Source: Conus ventricosus | Lineage: Eukaryota > Mollusca > Gastropoda > Neogastropoda > Conidae | NCBI GenBank assembly: GCA_018398815.1 | Contig: CM031611.1 | Location: 79,768,736 to 79,832,735, forward strand | Direction of reading: 5' to 3' | DNA length: 64,000 nt | In this document: positions 38,375 to 52,485 of the stretch, piece after piece | Layout of the letters: each line of letters opens with the position of its first letter | Position numbering within the stretch: position 1 is the stretch's first letter | Position numbers and translations under genes: made by a program | Notes under the pieces: generated by a model | Seen by the model: only the letters and a program-made list of their open reading frames with translations | Told to the model about the DNA's origin: nothing | Databases searched by the model: none

Positions 38375-40481
38375 TGCCAAAGCTCAAAAGCATAAAGTAT
38401 AGCACTCCAAAGTGTAGCATTCCACACTTGAATGTGGCAGTCGTATGTGATGTGGCACTTCAGAATCAAAAGCCCTTTCAGTCGCACTGCTCTTCATAAA
38501 CAACCTGAAGGTGGACTAAGCAGACAGAAATCTCACTAGTTATCATGTGGATTTGACCTGACCTATAACAAAATCAAAATGGCTGACAACGAAACTAACT
38601 TAAAAAAAAAAGTGTCACAATCATATAGCGATTTTTCTTCTACTGGTTTACCCTCTTCTCACTGACCCTGGCCATTTCTCCATGGAGATATGTTGTCTTG
38701 GTTCTGTTTAAATCACTGTTAAAGCCATGAAACATTTTAAAACTTTTTTGTTCTTTGGCATAGCATTTCATTACAATGTGATGCAGCATAGCATTGTCAA
38801 TGATCATAGTATGCACCCATTCATTTGTAACCGTATATTAATGGGATGCTGATCAAACAAATGAAGGACATTCTCAGCTTGTAACTGAAAACACACGAAC
38901 AAATAAAAAAAGAAAAAAAAAACGAAGCTTGTTTATTGGTTTCGAAAACACTAATCCACATAATTCCAGCATTTGGCTTCACTGTCATACATTATGGCGT
39001 CTCTCTCTCTTTATCTTCTAAACCCTTTGCCGCAATAATTTTGTACCTTGCTGAAGGTGTGGCTGCAGTGGCACCTGCTGGTCTAATGGTCAGGTAAGTA
39101 TGAGAAAAAGGAACTTTACTGTTAAAAGTGTTTTTTTACGAAATATTTATCTGTCCAAACACTGGGACACTCTCCCACCTTCACACTTGACTAGGTCATA
39201 CTCTAAAACCTAGTTCATGTCCAAGTATGATTCATTAAGTGACCTCACTAATGGCAGTCCCTCTGTTGGCCTGACTGGTTATGGAGGCATGATTAGCTCC
39301 CTTTTCTCCCAATTCTGTTTTCTGAAGGACCGGATAACATGGCAGTGTTTCACACCTAGCAGGGATAAGGCATTTGTTTGGACATGCTTGTATATCATGA
39401 AACTACTCGCACTAGTAAAAGTGTTCACCTTTTAACCCCATTACATGGCAGTGTTTCACACCTAGTAGGGATAAGGCATTTGTTTGGACATGCTTGTATA
39501 TCATGAAACTACTCGCACTAGTAAAAGTGTTCACCTTTTAACCCCATTACATGGCAGTGTTTCACACCTAGTAGGATAAGGCATTTGTTTGGACATGCTT
39601 GTATATCATGAAACTACTCGCACTAGTAAAAGTGTTCACCTTTTAACCCCATTACATGGCAGTGTTTCACACCTAGCAGGGATAAGGCATTTGTTTGACA
39701 TGTATGTATATCATGAAGCTACTTACACTAGTAAAAAAGCTTTCATCTTATAACCCCATTTTTTTTATATGCCAGTGTTTCACACCTAGCAGGGATAAGG
39801 AATTTGTTTGGACATGCTTGTATATCATGAAACTACTTGTGCTCATACATATTTCTTTAATCCTATAAGCCCAATTTTTAAAACATGTTTTTTAATGCTT
39901 ACCTTTCTCCATTCAATCATACTTACTCTGAAGAGAATAATTGGAATCTTTATTATAAAACAAACTTATCAAGAGTAATTTTCTTATCACATTTATCATA
40001 TCTGAATACAAACACGGCTCACAAACACATGCACAAATGCACGCACGCACGCACAAGACAGATAACTGACCAGATCCTTAATCATGCGTGACTGAGGGGA
40101 GGGTGCGGCGCAGCACAGCCTTCTCTTTGTAATCGGCGCGGATCTTGTGAGCCACGGCCATGTTAGCCAGCAGCATGAACTCTTCCACCAACCTGCCACA
40201 GTCACCTCACACCACTGTGACTCTTGTCCTCTGGATACCAGGAGAGACAGTGGCTACCAGTGTACCACATCTTCATGCATGCGATGTGTTCTTTCTGTGC
40301 ATGAACCTTTGTAAGCACTTGTGTGAATGAATGCACACATCTGAGAATTCTTTGGGTGTGATATATGTGCGTGCGATCATGATCACAATGCATTTAATTT
40401 GGGGGGTGTGCGTGTGTGTGTGTGCGCGTGCATGCGTGCGTGTATGCATGCATCAGTATGAGTGGATTATTCAATGTGTGT

Positions 40482-40535
<54 letters not shown>

Positions 40536-41422
40536 CACATGCATATGTATGAGTGGATTATTCTACGTCACTCACTCACTGCTTTGTTCATATTAGTGTG
40601 CTGCCATTTCTACGATCTGATGATGAGCTTTTCAGTAAAAAACCCATTTCAAATATACCCTTTCACTGTTTTTTTGCCACAGTTTATAGTCCTCTAACTC
40701 TTTGCGCCATACGCCTCTTTACTTGTAAAATATCTCTGGATCTCAGGCGGGCCCTTATATGACATAAAGGTATTGTATATTTTGTATGAGTGTATCCGTT
40801 GTGCTCCCTATGTGCATTAATAAGTGTGCATGTTTGCCACAGCTTTATTTTTCTGTCCCATTCGAGACACTTAGTTATAGGGCCGAACAAACAAGCCTTA
40901 CACATTTCTGACCCAACATTTTTGTTGTTGTAGTCCAAGCAGAGGCATGTATCAAACTGTGTACTAGTTAACTAGGAAAATTAAGTTCCCAGAAAGTGAT
41001 GACGTCATATTGCACAATTGTGTGTGTGTGTTGTCATTGTTTGAATATCGCCTGACCTCTTGTTTACAAGCTTTCATGCCGTATCTCATTATCTACAGGA
41101 AAATAAACCTAGTCAAGTTTGGTATTAAAAGAATTGTCGGGAATTCGCCTATTCAGTCATCTCAAGAGCACAGATATATTACATTTTTCATGACAACCAC
41201 TGATTATCAAACTACGACCCCATTTGTAATGGCCGCTCATCAATGCCGAACACATTGCTGCCAGACCGGCTGTACACAGATGACATTCAGTTGGTCGAGT
41301 ACAGCACGGTTTAGCTGGCTGGTGGGAGCACTGCAGAAAACACCCCTTTCCTTGACCTGCATTCACGGCTTGGCCTCTGCAGCTGTGGTGTTGCATGTAC
41401 ACAAATAATCTTTGTGTGTGTG

Positions 41423-41473
<51 letters not shown>

Positions 41474-43619
41474 TTGTGTGTGTGTGTGTGGGGCACATGT
41501 AACTTGCATGCATGCATATGTGTATGCTTGTGTTTTGTGTGTATACATGTTTCTCACTTTTCAGATTATTGTTGCTGTTATTGTTAAATCTTCTGAAGTG
41601 CTCACAGAATTAATGTTCTGATTTTCCATCCACACATCCCTTTTCCCAGGCACAGGTTTCAGTAATGTAATTAGGTACCGGCAGCCCTTCTTTCAGCGTA
41701 CGGGAAAGTTCAGCCGAGTGAAAAATTTGCGTGTTTTCAATAGGCAGTATCTATGAATAACGCGTTTAGAATCAGATGAAAATTGTGATGAATAAAGAAT
41801 GCAGTTTCCTTGTTGAACTCTGTGTTGTTTATTTGTGTTTGCAACATAACGGTATGATGGATAGTTTTATTCCAAATAACCCATCCGTTCACACGAAAAC
41901 GAAGCGCGTCACACATCCCGATTGCGCCGCAGGCGCATTTGGCCGAGCGTTCGAGCTACACGGTGTCGAAAATCAACGCCACGGCTGTTCAGAGCAAGCC
42001 ACTTAGTTCTGAGAGGAAGGGGAGTTTACCAGCTCTCCCACAGCTGCAGAGGCCAAGCCGTGAATGCAGGTCAAGGAAAGGGGTGTTTTTCTGCAGGCTG
42101 CTCCCACCAGCCAGCTAACCGTGCTGTACTCGACCACTGAATGTCATCTGTGTACAGCTGGTCTGGCAGCAATGTGTTCGGCATTGATGAGCAGCCATTA
42201 CAAATGGGGCCTTAGTTTGATAATCAGTGGTTGCATGAAAATGTAATATCTCTGGCTCTGAGATGACTGAATAGGCGAATCCCGACAATTCTTTTAATAC
42301 CAAACTCGACTAGGTTATTTTCCTGTAGATAATGTAGATACGGCATGAAAGCTTGTCACCAAAGTCAGGCGATATTCAACAACAATGAACAACACACACA
42401 CACAAATTGTGCAAGAATGACGTCATCACTTCTGGGAACTTAATTTTCCTAGTTAACTAGTACACAAGTTTGATACATGCCTCTGCTTGGACTACAACAA
42501 CCAAAAATGTTGGTCAGAAATGTGTAAGGCTTGTTTGTTCAGCCCTATAACCAAGTGTCTTGAATGGGACAGAAAATAAAGCTGTGACGCCATGCAATGT
42601 GTTCATATCCATCACTGCGTTCAAATAGGTCAGAATAAAAAGCATGTTTCAAGCTTTATTTCAGTCTGTTCTCTTTTTTAGTACATGTGTTAAATTAATT
42701 AGAATCGAAGTTTTTATAGGCTTGTTTACAAGTTGTCTTCCAACGTCGTTGCTAAAAAACTTGCAAAAAACATCACATAACATGCGCTAGAAAGGCCGTC
42801 TTCTCCCGAATTCATTGGTGTATCAAGCTAAGCGATTGGTTGAATGCTCGAAAAGCGCAAGCCAATCAAAGCGAAGGTATCAATTCAAAACATTCCGCTC
42901 CTTGTCCAAGATTCAACAATGGCGGAACGAAGCCGGATCCGACAATGACCGAGTCGAATGCACTTATCGTTGTTGAATGCAAGATGCAACTGGTAAGATA
43001 ACCATATAATAACAAACCAGAACATTAATGAAACGATTCATTATTTTGTTCGTTATACCGTGCCAATGCTTAGTTATTTGTCGTAATTCACTGGTGTTCG
43101 TCAAGATTAACAGGTTGAAAATGGCCCACGCGTTGCGCCGTCGAAGCGATCGATTTTGTACAACAAATTAATGAAAATAGATATCAGTAATGGGCTTCAC
43201 TTATGTCGATTCATGTATTGTGAACTGGTTACTGATTCCATTACGCGTAAAGAGAAAATCATAGTTAAAAACATCTTTTGAGACAGATATTCAAACCGAA
43301 GCCACAACCGCGCGTACAAGACGGTCCGAGGCTTTGAATTGAAAGCACCGTCTTCTGATAATGACCACCGATCGAAACACCGATCATTACTGTCATACTT
43401 GATGTGCAGAGCGTGTTTGGGGATAAAAAAAGAGAGAGAGAGACTCAGAGAGTAGAGTCTGAAGTTGGACATAAGGAGGTGTAGTGGGGTTTGGTATGGG
43501 GGAGGGGGAGAGTTCACTGTTTGAGTCAATCCGACCCCTACGAAGTTTGTTTAGCAATCTAATCTTTTCCGCTAATGTATTTCAAAATTTCTGTAATTTA
43601 AACTGTAAAGATTTGCTTT

Positions 43620-43650
<31 letters not shown>

Positions 43651-44159
43651 TTACTGCAAACACAGCAAGGCTTTGAACACTTAGTGATTACTTTCAAGTA
43701 AAACTGCTAGAAAACAACTACAGTAGCATTGCATTGCCAAGACATTACATTGTTGTGACAGTAACATTTATAATATTTTATGGTGATAGTATGTTATGCT
43801 GCACAGTTATGTATATTGCTGTAAACAGCACAAACATACTGAACAGAGTAGTTGATAAAAAGGTAGAGTCCAAAATAAAGTTAAATCTTTCTTTAATTTT
43901 ACCTTTTATTTAAAAAAAGCATTATAATGTATATTTATGTTCTTTTACATTCACAATGATTAAATCAGCAGGTTAATTCAAAATCATAATGATGAAATAC
44001 TTAACATGTTATTGGCAATGCTTAAATCACACCCTGTTGACAAAATAAGTGTTGCAGAGGATGTACCTTTTGTTTACAAAGAACATGCAATACATTTTTG
44101 CTTACAAAGAACAACTGATACTAAAATTTAATTGTAAGGAATGGACAGTGAGCAGTAAC

Positions 44160-44195
<36 letters not shown>

Positions 44196-44447
44196 ACATG
44201 ATATTACACAATGATGAAGAAACAGACAGGAAATTTACATCAAAGCATGCACTCATAGTTAAGATAAGTGGTCCTATGCCATGCTTTAATTTTTTTCCCC
44301 CGTAATTTCACACACGCACAAATCACACACACACCACATGATATCACACAACGATGAAGAAAACAGACTGGAAATTTACATAAAACATGCACTCTAGTTC
44401 AATTAAGTGGTCCTGTGCCATGCTTTAATTTTTTCCCCCAGTAATTT

Positions 44448-44501
<54 letters not shown>

Positions 44502-47500
44502 ACATGATATCGCACAATGATGAAGAAACAGACAGGGAAATTTACATAAAATCATGCACTCATAGTTCAATTAAGTGGTCCTGTGCCATGCTTTGATGTT
44601 TTTTCTTTCTTTTCATTGTTTTTTTTTTTAACTGAGAAAACGCATCCACATTTTTTTGTATTTGTTTAACCTTTGCCAGAGCTTGTGGGTGAAAAATTAC
44701 CCAGACTGTTGTTTAAATCTTCATAACTCCACTCAGTTTTCATAATATGTAACTAAAGTTTTATGACTTTGTTTATTGTGTTTTTTGTGCTTGCCCACAT
44801 TAAATATTGTGTTGTTTTGGTGGTAAATAAAGGAGAAAATAATAAAAGCTTATAATCCTCATAAGATACTGTGGGGGGCATGTCACCCATACCAATTAAA
44901 GAAGCATTCTCACATGCTGGAGCTTGTGGGTGGCTGGTCACCCATAATCTTCGTATAGGCCACAGTCTTTACCACACATGTCGGTGTTCACTATTGGCTG
45001 TGTTGTTAGTTGGAGGACCACCAGACCAGGATAAAGTGAATGAGGTGTGAGCTGTGTCTCTGCTTCAACTTTTCCTGAGGCAGAGCAGTTGGGCTTGGGG
45101 ACTGATGAAGTGATGGTGACCGAGGAAGAGATGGAGACATAAAAGTTATCACCCATTTTGAGGATGCAGTCATGTTGCATCAATGATGAAATCTGTGAAC
45201 ATGCCACTGATTGCCTTCTGGAAGACTTATCTTTACCAAAATTGGCCAGAATGTAGTTTTCTATGATGATGATTTGGCAGTGTGTCACAGATCCACTCTC
45301 CTGAGAAAGCAGACATTAATTTTCTGAGGAAATTTGCTCTTGTAAACAACATGCTTGTGTCGCCAACCAAGGCAGACACAGATTCAGTGCAAAGCATATT
45401 TGTGTTTACCAGTGACTTCAACATAGTCTCCAAAACAACTACTGGCCATGCCTGGTCTGTTCCAATTAACAATGAACTCTGTTTACATAGTCGACCCAAT
45501 CTGCCCGTCAGCAAGAGTGCACTTCCCACCCTTATCGTAAGTGACCTTTTGTTTGGTGGCTGCCAACACTTGTCAGAAAGAGCAAAAATAACATGATTTT
45601 ATCAATAACAATACAGACAACATCATACCAAATTTTTGTTGAAATCTGTCAATAAGTTTTGCAAAAACTGTCGGTTTAAATTCGGACATCATCATCATTC
45701 CGCCCTGTTGGCCACTATTCTAGTACAGGAAATAAAATGTTAGGTACAAAATAACAAAAATGTACACTTTGATTTACAGGAAATACTGTACAGAAACTGT
45801 ATACAAAATTTGGAAAAAAGTTCATGAAGTAGTTTAGAAGTTATAGCAATTTTAAGTGTGGCAGGCGATTCTACCCCCATTTTTCCGCCGTCCAAATTGC
45901 AATATTTCCTGTTATTTAGCACAAAAGTTTTCATATATGTTTTGCAGCAGATACCTCAGAAAAAAATGACTTTGCTTAGTACAACTTAGAGAGTTTGTCC
46001 AAACCACTGGAAACTCTGAAATGTCCATTTTGACTGTGCTGCAGTGCTTCAAAGTAGCCACATCATGCAAATTCGAAAAGCGCTGAATTGCGATTTATTA
46101 CAAGTTTGACACTTTATCACACAAAAGCCATGGGAAACTGATACCATGGAACTTACTTGTTCAAAGAGTGTAAGTTGTATAGATTGAGAACACCAATTTA
46201 TAACCAGATATATCAATCATGTATGATCCTATTGGGTTTCAAACTTGGAAGATATCTCATTTTGTCAGGTGCATAAAAAACGTTGCAACTTTAAACTGCA
46301 ATATCTCGAAAACGACTGAAGATAGAGACTTCATTCTTGTTGTGTTTTGTATGTTTTTCCATTTACTTTGCAATGATATAGATTTTAAATATGAAAAACA
46401 ATATGCTAATTTTGGCTGCCGGTACCTAATGTAATGTAATGTAAAAGGATATTTATAGAGCGCTTTAACTCGCATTTTACAGAAACATGATAAAATACTT
46501 ATTCTAACTCAAAGCACACACACACACACACACACACAACACATACATGCACGCGCGCACACACACACACACCACACACATACACACACAAAAAACAAAA
46601 CACACACACGCACAGACAGACACACAAGCGCGTCAAAACAAGCAGACTCGCGCACAGAGATAAGTGGATATTGTTATCAGTCTGGTGGAAAAGATGTGTC
46701 TTTAGGGAGGTTTTAAAAAAAGTCTTTAAAGAGTCCGTGTTACGCAGAGAAGAAGGTAGACCATTCCACAGAGCAGGTGCCAGGTAAGAGAAAGATCGTT
46801 GGCCTGAAGTCTTCAGGTGAGCAGAGGGAAGTCGAAGCAGACGAGAATCGGTGGATGAGCATACGTTGCGAGACGGAACATAGAGATGAAGGAGGTCAGT
46901 GAGGTAGGAGGGAGCCAGATCATTCAGTGATTTGAAAACCAGGGGAGAACTTTAAAGTCAATGCGAGACTGAATAGGGAGCCAGTGTAAGGATGACAGAA
47001 TTGGTGATATGTGATCAGATCTAGAGGAGTGGGAGATCAGACGGGCGGCATTATTCTGAACTTTCTGAAGTTTAGAGATGAGCCTTGAGGGACAACCGGC
47101 AAGGAGGGAGTTACAACAGTCAAGCCGAGACAGAACAAAAGCCCAGATTAGTGGCACTCACTTGTTGCTGTCCCTCTGTTCGTAGACAAAGTATCCATTG
47201 GGCAGGCCGGTTTCTTTACTCAGAGTGAACTGTATCTTCACCTGGTCCAGCCTCAGGGCACCGCCGTCAAACCTTGCCTTTCGCAATGCTTTGGCTATCT
47301 GAAAAACAGCAAGTACATGCTGCTTCTACAAATCTACACAACGATATGCGCAAGACATCTGTGTAAGTATATGTGCACCATGAAAGACAAAACATGTGCC
47401 AGTACATGTGCCTGCCACCAAGAACCTCTCCTCAGATATTAAATACCTCAGACAAACAAAATACAAGCATGAGCGCAACCACAACTCCCAATCTTTGGCT

Positions 47501-50500
47501 GTACTGCAGGGTACAGTGGAGGGTAGATGTCCCTGAAGCAGAAAGTGTTGGTCCTGGATGGATGACAAACAACACTATGAGGCGAAGGACAAGTGACCAT
47601 AAGGTGTGTTTGAACTGTAAGTGCAGGTAGACTACTGTGGTGATACAACACAACTGTGCTTAGTAACGCACAAACAGGAATACTGGCTGAGCTGGGTACC
47701 AAAACCCAGAAACATGCAACACCGCCTCTTTTACCTTGTCCATTTGCAGAACCCTTTTCTTGATGTCCTCCACCGTGAAACCCTCACAGACGGGCGGCAG
47801 TTCTTCTCTAGTCCACTCCCTGTCTGGATCTTCTATGAAACCCTGTGGGTGAAAACACAGCCATCACATCACAGCACAGCTTGATGGGGAAACACAGCCA
47901 TCACATCACAGCACAGCTTGATGGGGAAACACAGCCATCACATCACAGCACAGCTTGATGGGGAAACACAGCCATCACATCACAGCACAGCTTGATGGGG
48001 AAACACAGCCATCACATCACAGCACAGCTTGATGGGGAAACACAGCCATCACATCACAGCAAAGCTTGATGGGGAAACACAGCCATCACATCACAGCACA
48101 GCTTGATGGGGAAACACAGCCATCACATCACAGCACAGCTTGATGGGGAAACACAGCCACCACATCACAGCACAGCTTGATGGGGAAACACAGCCATCAC
48201 AGCACAGCTTGATGGGGAAACACAGCCATCACATCACAGCACAGCTTGATGGGGAAACACAGCCATCACATCACAGCACAGCTTGATGGGGAAACACAGC
48301 CATCACATCACAGCACAGCTTGATGGGGAAACACAGCCATCACATCACAGCACAGCTTGATGGGGAAACACAGCCATCACATCACAGCACAGCATGATGG
48401 GGAAACACAGCCATCACATCACAGCATGATGGGGAAACACAGCCATCACATCACAGCATGATGGGGAAACACAGCCATCACATCACAGCACAGCTTGATG
48501 GGGAAACACAGCCATCACATCACAGCACAGCTTGATGGGGAAACACAGCCATCACAGCACAGCTTGATGGGGAAACACAGCCACCACATCACAGCACAGC
48601 TTGATGTGGAAACACAGCCATCACAGCACAGCACAGCTTGATGGGAAACACAGCCATCACATCACAGCACAGCTTGATGGGGAAACACAGCCATCACATC
48701 ACAGCACAGCTTGATGGGGAAACACAGCCACCACATCACAGCACAGCTTGATGGGGGAAACACAGCCATCACATCACAGCACAGCTTGATGGGGAAACAC
48801 AGCCATCACATCACAGCACAGCTTGATGGGGAAACACAGCCATCACATCACAGCACAGCTTGATGGGGAAACACAGCCATCACATCACAGCACAGCTTGA
48901 TGGGGAAACACAGCCATCACATCACAGCACAGCTTGATGGGGAAACACAGCCACCACATCACAGCACAGCTTGATGGGGAAACACAGCCATCACATCACA
49001 GCACAGCTTGATGGGGAAGCCATCACATCACAGCACAGTTTGATGGGGAAACACAGCCATCACATCACAGCACAGCTTGATGGGGAAACACAGCCATCAC
49101 ATCACAGCACAGCTTGATGGGGAAACACAAAACCAAATCCCATGAATTATGCAGAATATCAAGTTATGAATCCTATCACTTTGACTGCGTTGGGCATGAC
49201 AGCCGTATTACCGCAAATGAATTGAATCAGATAGGACAAATACATTACTGAATAATTATTAGAATTATGTAATAATTGAATAAGATTTAAAAAGGATCAG
49301 CAATCTTTCTGGAAAAGAGTCACTAGAAGCATTAAGACCAGTGTTTTCATGAGATTTAAGTGCATGATCACATCAAAGTACACAGATCCACTTTCAAATA
49401 TTTTTAGACAACAAACTCGTTTTCGAAATAAATAAACATAGCCGGAATAGCTCAGTTGGTAGAGCGCCGGACTCGTAATCTTGGTGATCCTGGGGTTGCG
49501 GGTTCGAACCTCCGCTGGGGTGTTTTGGGTACAGGGGATTTTTCCCTCAGAGTTAACATTGGTTCTGACCATTTCCCATATAGTCCTTCGAATGAGACTA
49601 TAAACCGAGGTTCCACGTGTGAACGCATGCATAACATCTTGCACACACGTAAAATCCCATCACCAACTTTCGAAGGGCCAGTTTGGCTGTTGGTATGGAT
49701 GAAACGTTACACACAGCATGCACCCTGCGTGAGAAATGGAAAGAACGAAGGAAGTAAGGAAAATGAGTGACCGATATTGAACGATACTGACTGGATGACA
49801 CGGGAAACGACTGAATGAAGCGCCAGCTGGCAGCTCTTCAGTCGGCACTACCCAGGTAGGCAGCCCGTTGTGTAAACGAGTGTTGATTGTAAAGCGCTTA
49901 GAGCTTGGTCTCTAGCCGAGAATAGGCGCTATATAAGTATTCATTACTATTATTATTATTATTATATCCACTGTCAAGGTCCATTTGATATTTCATGCGG
50001 ACATGATTACCTGAGCATGGTCGTAGCTCAGCTTCACACAGGAGCGAATGATGGTGCGCCCAAACCACTCCTCCAGGATCTGGTGACACATCACATTGAA
50101 CAGGTAACGACAGAAAATGAACACTGAGGAAAAACATAATTCAGTTACCTCTGCCATGAACGTTATGTCTTCTTCACCTGCCTCTGTTGGGTTGGTAGTC
50201 CGTCAGCAATGTTACACATCAAATACATTCAGAGCAGAGAAGGGAGAGGGAGACAAATTCTCACCATTAATATTACCTCCGTCTGGTTGATCTTTCTTAT
50301 GCCACTTCTGCTGGTAAACCGTGTGTTCAGTTTCCGTCTTTTCCTTGGTTACACAATACACTTATCTGTACCTGCATTTTGACTTTGTTGGGCTTTTTTT
50401 CTTTCTTTTTTTTTGCTTCTGAAAACACTGTAGATGCCTTTTGTACTCTCTCTGTCTCTGATTTGTCCAGACTTCTTTTCCTTCTCCCATTAATGGTCAA

Positions 50501-52264
50501 TTCTTGATGTTTGACCTTCAAAAGTTTAAGAACTAGTCTTTTTTTTTCTGTCTTGGGTAATACACAATTCTTACAATTGTGTTGCCAACGTGGTTACTTC
50601 TGTCAAAGCAAATGGCATTTTTGACCATTTGTAAAATATTAATCACTGGCCACGAACTATTCAAATTTGAATATCAGACAGAACAACTTCCATTTTTCTT
50701 TTCTTGCTTGCTCCAGTGTTTTTTTTTTGTTTTTCTTTTTTGTTTTTTTGTGTGGAAACACTGAAATGAAAAACAAGCAGAAAAAGTCCCAATGAAAACA
50801 AAAGGTTTGCAGGTCTGCATGTACTGCTGGGAGTCACTTGGTGGTTTAGTGGTGCCTCTTCAAAAAACACTGACTAAGCCTCTGCTTATGGCAACAGCTG
50901 AAAAGCAATAGAACCAGGGTAAAAAAAGACATCATCTCCACCATTGTGTCTTTTGCTTCAATCGACACTCAGCTGTGGTCACAGGAAAGTCAAAGATGGC
51001 CTGGCATGGACAACATGATGCACTGGACTGGTTACACCACCTCTACTTTGTTGTGTGTGACTGAGAACAGACATCTGTTGAAATACCTGGCAGCCAGCAT
51101 TCTGTTCTCTAGCCTACAGTCTGGGGTGGTGGTGGTGGTGGTGGTGGTGGTGGTGGTTCACCTGTCACTGCCTACCCTCCTCTCCTCACCTGTCCTTCTT
51201 CAGTGATCTTCCAGACGACAGAGAAACTGAGGCGGTCCTCATCAGGATTCAGACTGCACAGCTGCTCACACAGCAGCCGGGGCAGCATGGGGACCACCTG
51301 CCACACAAAGCACAAGGTGGCGGGTTACCTGTGTGCGGCATACAGCTGAGTGTTCTGACTTGTTTGGCTGAAAAACAACAACAAAAGAAATCAAATAAAA
51401 AAACAACTTGCTACTGTGTTGACACACTGCACTTGCAGTGGAAAAGGACATCTGTTGTGCTGTCATACAGGACTTGTGGGGGGAAAAGAAAAAGATATCT
51501 GCTGTGTTAGCAACACGGGGGACTTTGGGGAGGAAAGTATACCTGCTGTGATGTTGACACACAGGACTTTGGGGAGGAAAATATACCTGCTGTGATGTTG
51601 ACACACAGGACTTTGGGGAGAAAAATATACCTGCTGTGATGTTGACATGCAGGACTTTGTGGAGGAAAATATACCTGCTGTGATGTTGACACACAGGACT
51701 TGCAGAGAAAAAAGGTGTCTGGTGTGGAGATGACCACACAGAACTTGAGGACAAAAAGATGTTGGCTGTATTGTTCACATAAAAGACCTTGTGTGAGGAA
51801 AAGATAACTACTGTTGTATCACTGACATACAGGACTTGTGGCAGAAAAAAAACAACCTATCCCCTGTATTGTTGACTCACAAGACATGCGGTGGAAAACA
51901 TATCTGCTGCGCTATGTTGTCGACAAAAAGGATTTGTGGGCGGAAGCTAATTGCTTTGGAGTTGTTATCAAAGATTTATAATGAAAAAAAGATGTCTGCT
52001 GTGCTATTGTTGAACATTCCTTCTTTTTTTGCAGCCCCTTCTGTTTGGAACTCTCTTCCACTTTCGATCCGCTCAGCCAAAACTGACTCTGCTTTATGCT
52101 CTGCACTCAAAACCCATCTGTTCAAGGAATTTTTTTTAAAGAAAACTTTTTTGTCCTGTTATTGGGTGTATCATGGCATTATGTGTTGTAAGCGTTACAC
52201 TTGAAAACTGACAGTGTGTGTGTGCATATGTGTGTGTGTGGTGTCAATGTTGGTTGGCCAACCG

Positions 52265-52307
<43 letters not shown>

Positions 52308-52447
52308 TTGCTATGTTTCACTGTCATAATTGATGAGGTGACTGGGTTTATGGTTTTGTATAGTGATTTTTGTTTTTGACATGTTTACAGTTAAATATTG
52401 TAAAGTGCTGTGAGCTCTAGTGAGAAAGGGTGCTCTATAAATGTACG

Positions 52448-52485
<38 letters not shown>

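Larger units (their letters stand above)
41670..46430. mobile_element. Candidate 4.76-kb DNA transposon of unknown type
   Basis: The left terminus is ATTAGGTACCGGCAGCC (41670-41686) and its exact 17-bp reverse complement is at 46414-46430. GTAATGTA flanks both sides (41662-41669 and 46431-46438). The right flank is the pentameric (TAATG)n tail of a LINE, so the target was a LINE tail. The interior holds one arm of the large inverted repeat, CA microsatellites and a promoter-like GC-richer stretch, but no recognisable transposase. An 8-bp duplication occurs in hAT, P and some other superfamilies; the termini do not match hAT CAG ends. Confidence 0.5.

Noticed and set aside
38990..39110. Extra exon ending at AATGGTCAG|GTAAGT on the + strand
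   Set aside because: A good donor, but no acceptor, conserved protein or partner exons were found on that strand.
47866..49130. CRISPR-like array
   Set aside because: Units are directly adjacent with no unique spacers, in a eukaryotic intron; the same applies to the arrays at 14.0, 17.3, 26.3 and 62.4 kb.
49441..49520. Functional tRNA gene
   Set aside because: A and B boxes are present, but the acceptor arms do not pair, the anticodon arm is enlarged, and the same head occurs with SINE bodies at 13.3 and 18.6 kb.
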